Shown here in pieces: positions 5,415 through 6,213 of a DNA stretch of 6,213 bases (position 1 is its first letter; each line of letters starts with the position of its first letter). The stretch is from assembly GCA_013696015.1 (NCBI GenBank), contig JACCZI010000179.1, forward strand, positions 1-6,213, written 5' to 3'. Source of the DNA: Nocardioidaceae bacterium. GTDB lineage: Bacteria > Actinomycetota > Actinomycetes > Propionibacteriales > Nocardioidaceae. The notes under the pieces were generated by a model. The model ran no database searches, was not told the origin of the DNA, and worked only from the letters and a program-made list of their open reading frames with translations. Made by a program: the position numbers and the translations under genes.

Positions 5415-5609
5415 TCAGCGGTCGGAGTCGGGAAGCTCGAGCTGCTGCCAGACCGCGCGCCAGACCCGCTTCGGGGTCTCCCCCGCGGCCAGCGCCTCCT
5501 CGACGGTGCGCCCACCCAGCTCGCGCAGCACGTGTTCACGCGCCCACACCCGTGAGTACGCCGCCCCGAGATGACGCTCCATGCGCACCCACAGCTCACT
5601 GTGCCTCAC
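5415..5609 (-). CDS. DUF3046 family protein
   Basis: A 64-residue protein, charged, with no membrane segment. MRHSELWVRMERHLGAAYSR (1-20) and ELGGRTVEEALAAGETPKRVWRAV (30-53) match my memory of DUF3046, a small actinobacterial family of unknown function with a Trp-rich, mainly helical sequence. The length is typical. The start is GTG 5609, with no Shine-Dalgarno but a GATACT box ending 6 nt upstream, so it is probably leaderless. In many actinobacteria this gene lies next to recA; here the next gene on the same strand is mtaP, 128 bp away, behind the palindrome. No reaction can be assigned. Confidence 0.88.
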   Translation of the reverse strand: MRHSELWVRMERHLGAAYSRVWAREHVLRELGGRTVEEALAAGETPKRVWRAVWQQLELPDSDR

Positions 5610-5615
5610 CTGGTC

Positions 5616-5621
5616 AGTATC
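5616..5621 (-). promoter_or_regulatory. Candidate -10 box of the DUF3046 gene
   Basis: GATACT on the minus strand matches TATAAT at four of six positions and ends 6 nt before GTG 5609, the spacing expected when transcription starts at the first base of the start codon. No clear -35 is visible. Confidence 0.4.
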
Positions 5622-5660
5622 GGTGCTGTTCGGTCCGCCTGCGGCTGGCCCGGTCCTGTA

Positions 5661-5675
5661 CCGCGGTCCTCGCGG
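5661..5675 (-). terminator. Weak terminator hairpin candidate after the permease gene
   Basis: CCGCG (5661-5665) and CGCGG (5671-5675) can form a 5-bp stem with a five-base loop, 22 nt past the permease stop on the minus strand. There is no U-tract. Stems this short are common in GC-rich DNA, so support is low. Confidence 0.25.
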
Positions 5676-5697
5676 AGAACCTCACCGAGCTGGCTAG

Positions 5698-6213
5698 TCA
5701 GTGCAGCAGCAGGGTGGCCAGACGGCGGGACGCGACCAGCAGGCCGACCGTGCCCATCGCGGCCAGGTAGACCACGGCGATCAGCACCTCCACGCCGATG
5801 ACGCCGGTGGTCAGGGCGCGGCACAGCGTGACGCCCTGATAGAGCGGCGTGACCTGCACCAGCCACTGCAGCACTTCGGGGTACGCGTCGAGCGGGTAGA
5901 AGGTGCCGGAGAACAAGAACATCGGCATGATCGCGAGCTGGATGTACTCGAAGTCCTGCCACGACTTCATCCACGTCGTCAATGCCATGCCTGCGCCGCC
6001 GAAGGCGAAGCCGATCAACATCGCTGCGGGCAGTGCCAGGACCGTCCACCACGACGTGGTCAGCCCCATCACCGCCATCACGAGGACAAACATCGCCGAG
6101 TAGGCCGCTCCCCGCAGCAGGGCCCATGTGAGCTCCCCCGTTGCGACATCCCATGGCCGTAGCGGGGTTGCGAGGATGGAGTCGTACAGCTTCTGGTACT
6201 TCATCCGGAAGAA
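5698..6213 (-). CDS. ABC-2 type transporter permease (NodJ/DrrB-like), 5' end beyond window
   Basis: The last 171 residues of an integral membrane permease; the N-terminus lies off the right edge and the frame is open to the end, so the ATG at 6204 is internal. FFRMKYQKLYDSILATPLRPWDVATGEL is the cytoplasmic loop that contacts the ATPase in ABC-2 exporters. Four hydrophobic stretches follow, counted from that Met: about 31-50, 53-76, 87-104 and 136-158. PMFLFSGTFYPLDAYP (94-109) is the ABC-2 signature between helices. Relatives are annotated as lipooligosaccharide (NodJ) or daunorubicin (DrrB) export permeases, which pair with a separate ATP-binding subunit; that subunit would have to lie outside the window. 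The substrate cannot be told, though a lipid or glycolipid would suit the neighbouring genes. It ends 88 bp before the DUF3046 gene. Confidence 0.9.
   Translation of the reverse strand, partial: FFRMKYQKLYDSILATPLRPWDVATGELTWALLRGAAYSAMFVLVMAVMGLTTSWWTVLALPAAMLIGFAFGGAGMALTTWMKSWQDFEYIQLAIMPMFLFSGTFYPLDAYPEVLQWLVQVTPLYQGVTLCRALTTGVIGVEVLIAVVYLAAMGTVGLLVASRRLATLLLH

Noticed and set aside
5606..6154. 182-codon minus-strand frame overlapping the permease and extending to 5606
   Set aside because: It is a shifted frame of the permease gene, which has the ABC-2 signature and hydrophobic helices in the other frame; this one has no membrane segments.

Overview
This window looks like chromosomal DNA from a high-GC actinobacterium. 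The base composition is strongly GC-rich, GTG starts are common, and several starts have no Shine-Dalgarno sequence but a TANNNT-like -10 box close upstream, as in leaderless actinobacterial genes. DUF3046 is, to my knowledge, essentially an actinobacterial family. I cannot name the genus. No RNA gene, CRISPR array, transposon or phage gene was seen, and no gene-free stretch reaches 300 bases (the longest is about 130).

Layout. Seven of the eight genes are on the minus strand, so their reading order runs from the right end to the left. (1) 6213-5698: C-terminal part of an ABC-2 type (NodJ/DrrB-like) export permease, cut by the window edge. (2) 5609-5415: a small DUF3046 gene. (3) 5286-4486 and 4489-3446: a methylthioadenosine phosphorylase followed by a sugar-nucleotide epimerase/dehydratase with a Cys/His insertion. 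They overlap by 4 nt and are preceded by a 50-bp palindrome that contains a promoter-like sequence. (4) 1929-3344 on the plus strand: a polytopic membrane protein resembling GT-C glycosyltransferases. It converges on the epimerase across a 101-bp gap with several hairpins. (5) 1809-1072, 1075-356 and 359-1: a three-gene operon, each junction a 4-nt overlap, encoding a GT2 glycosyltransferase, a DUF2064 (TIGR04282-like) nucleotidyltransferase-fold protein and a class I SAM-dependent methyltransferase cut by the left edge. It diverges from the membrane-protein gene.

How they may work together (inference). The epimerase could make an NDP-sugar. The DPM1-like GT2 could move a sugar onto a polyprenyl carrier or other acceptor, the membrane protein could use a lipid-linked sugar on the outer face, and the DUF2064 and methyltransferase proteins could supply or modify the precursor. 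The MTA phosphorylase would recycle methylthioadenosine, a by-product of SAM-using pathways. No product can be named from sequence alone. The tight packing of a nucleoside phosphorylase, an epimerase, two glycosyltransferase types, DUF2064 and a methyltransferase is the most interesting aspect of the window.
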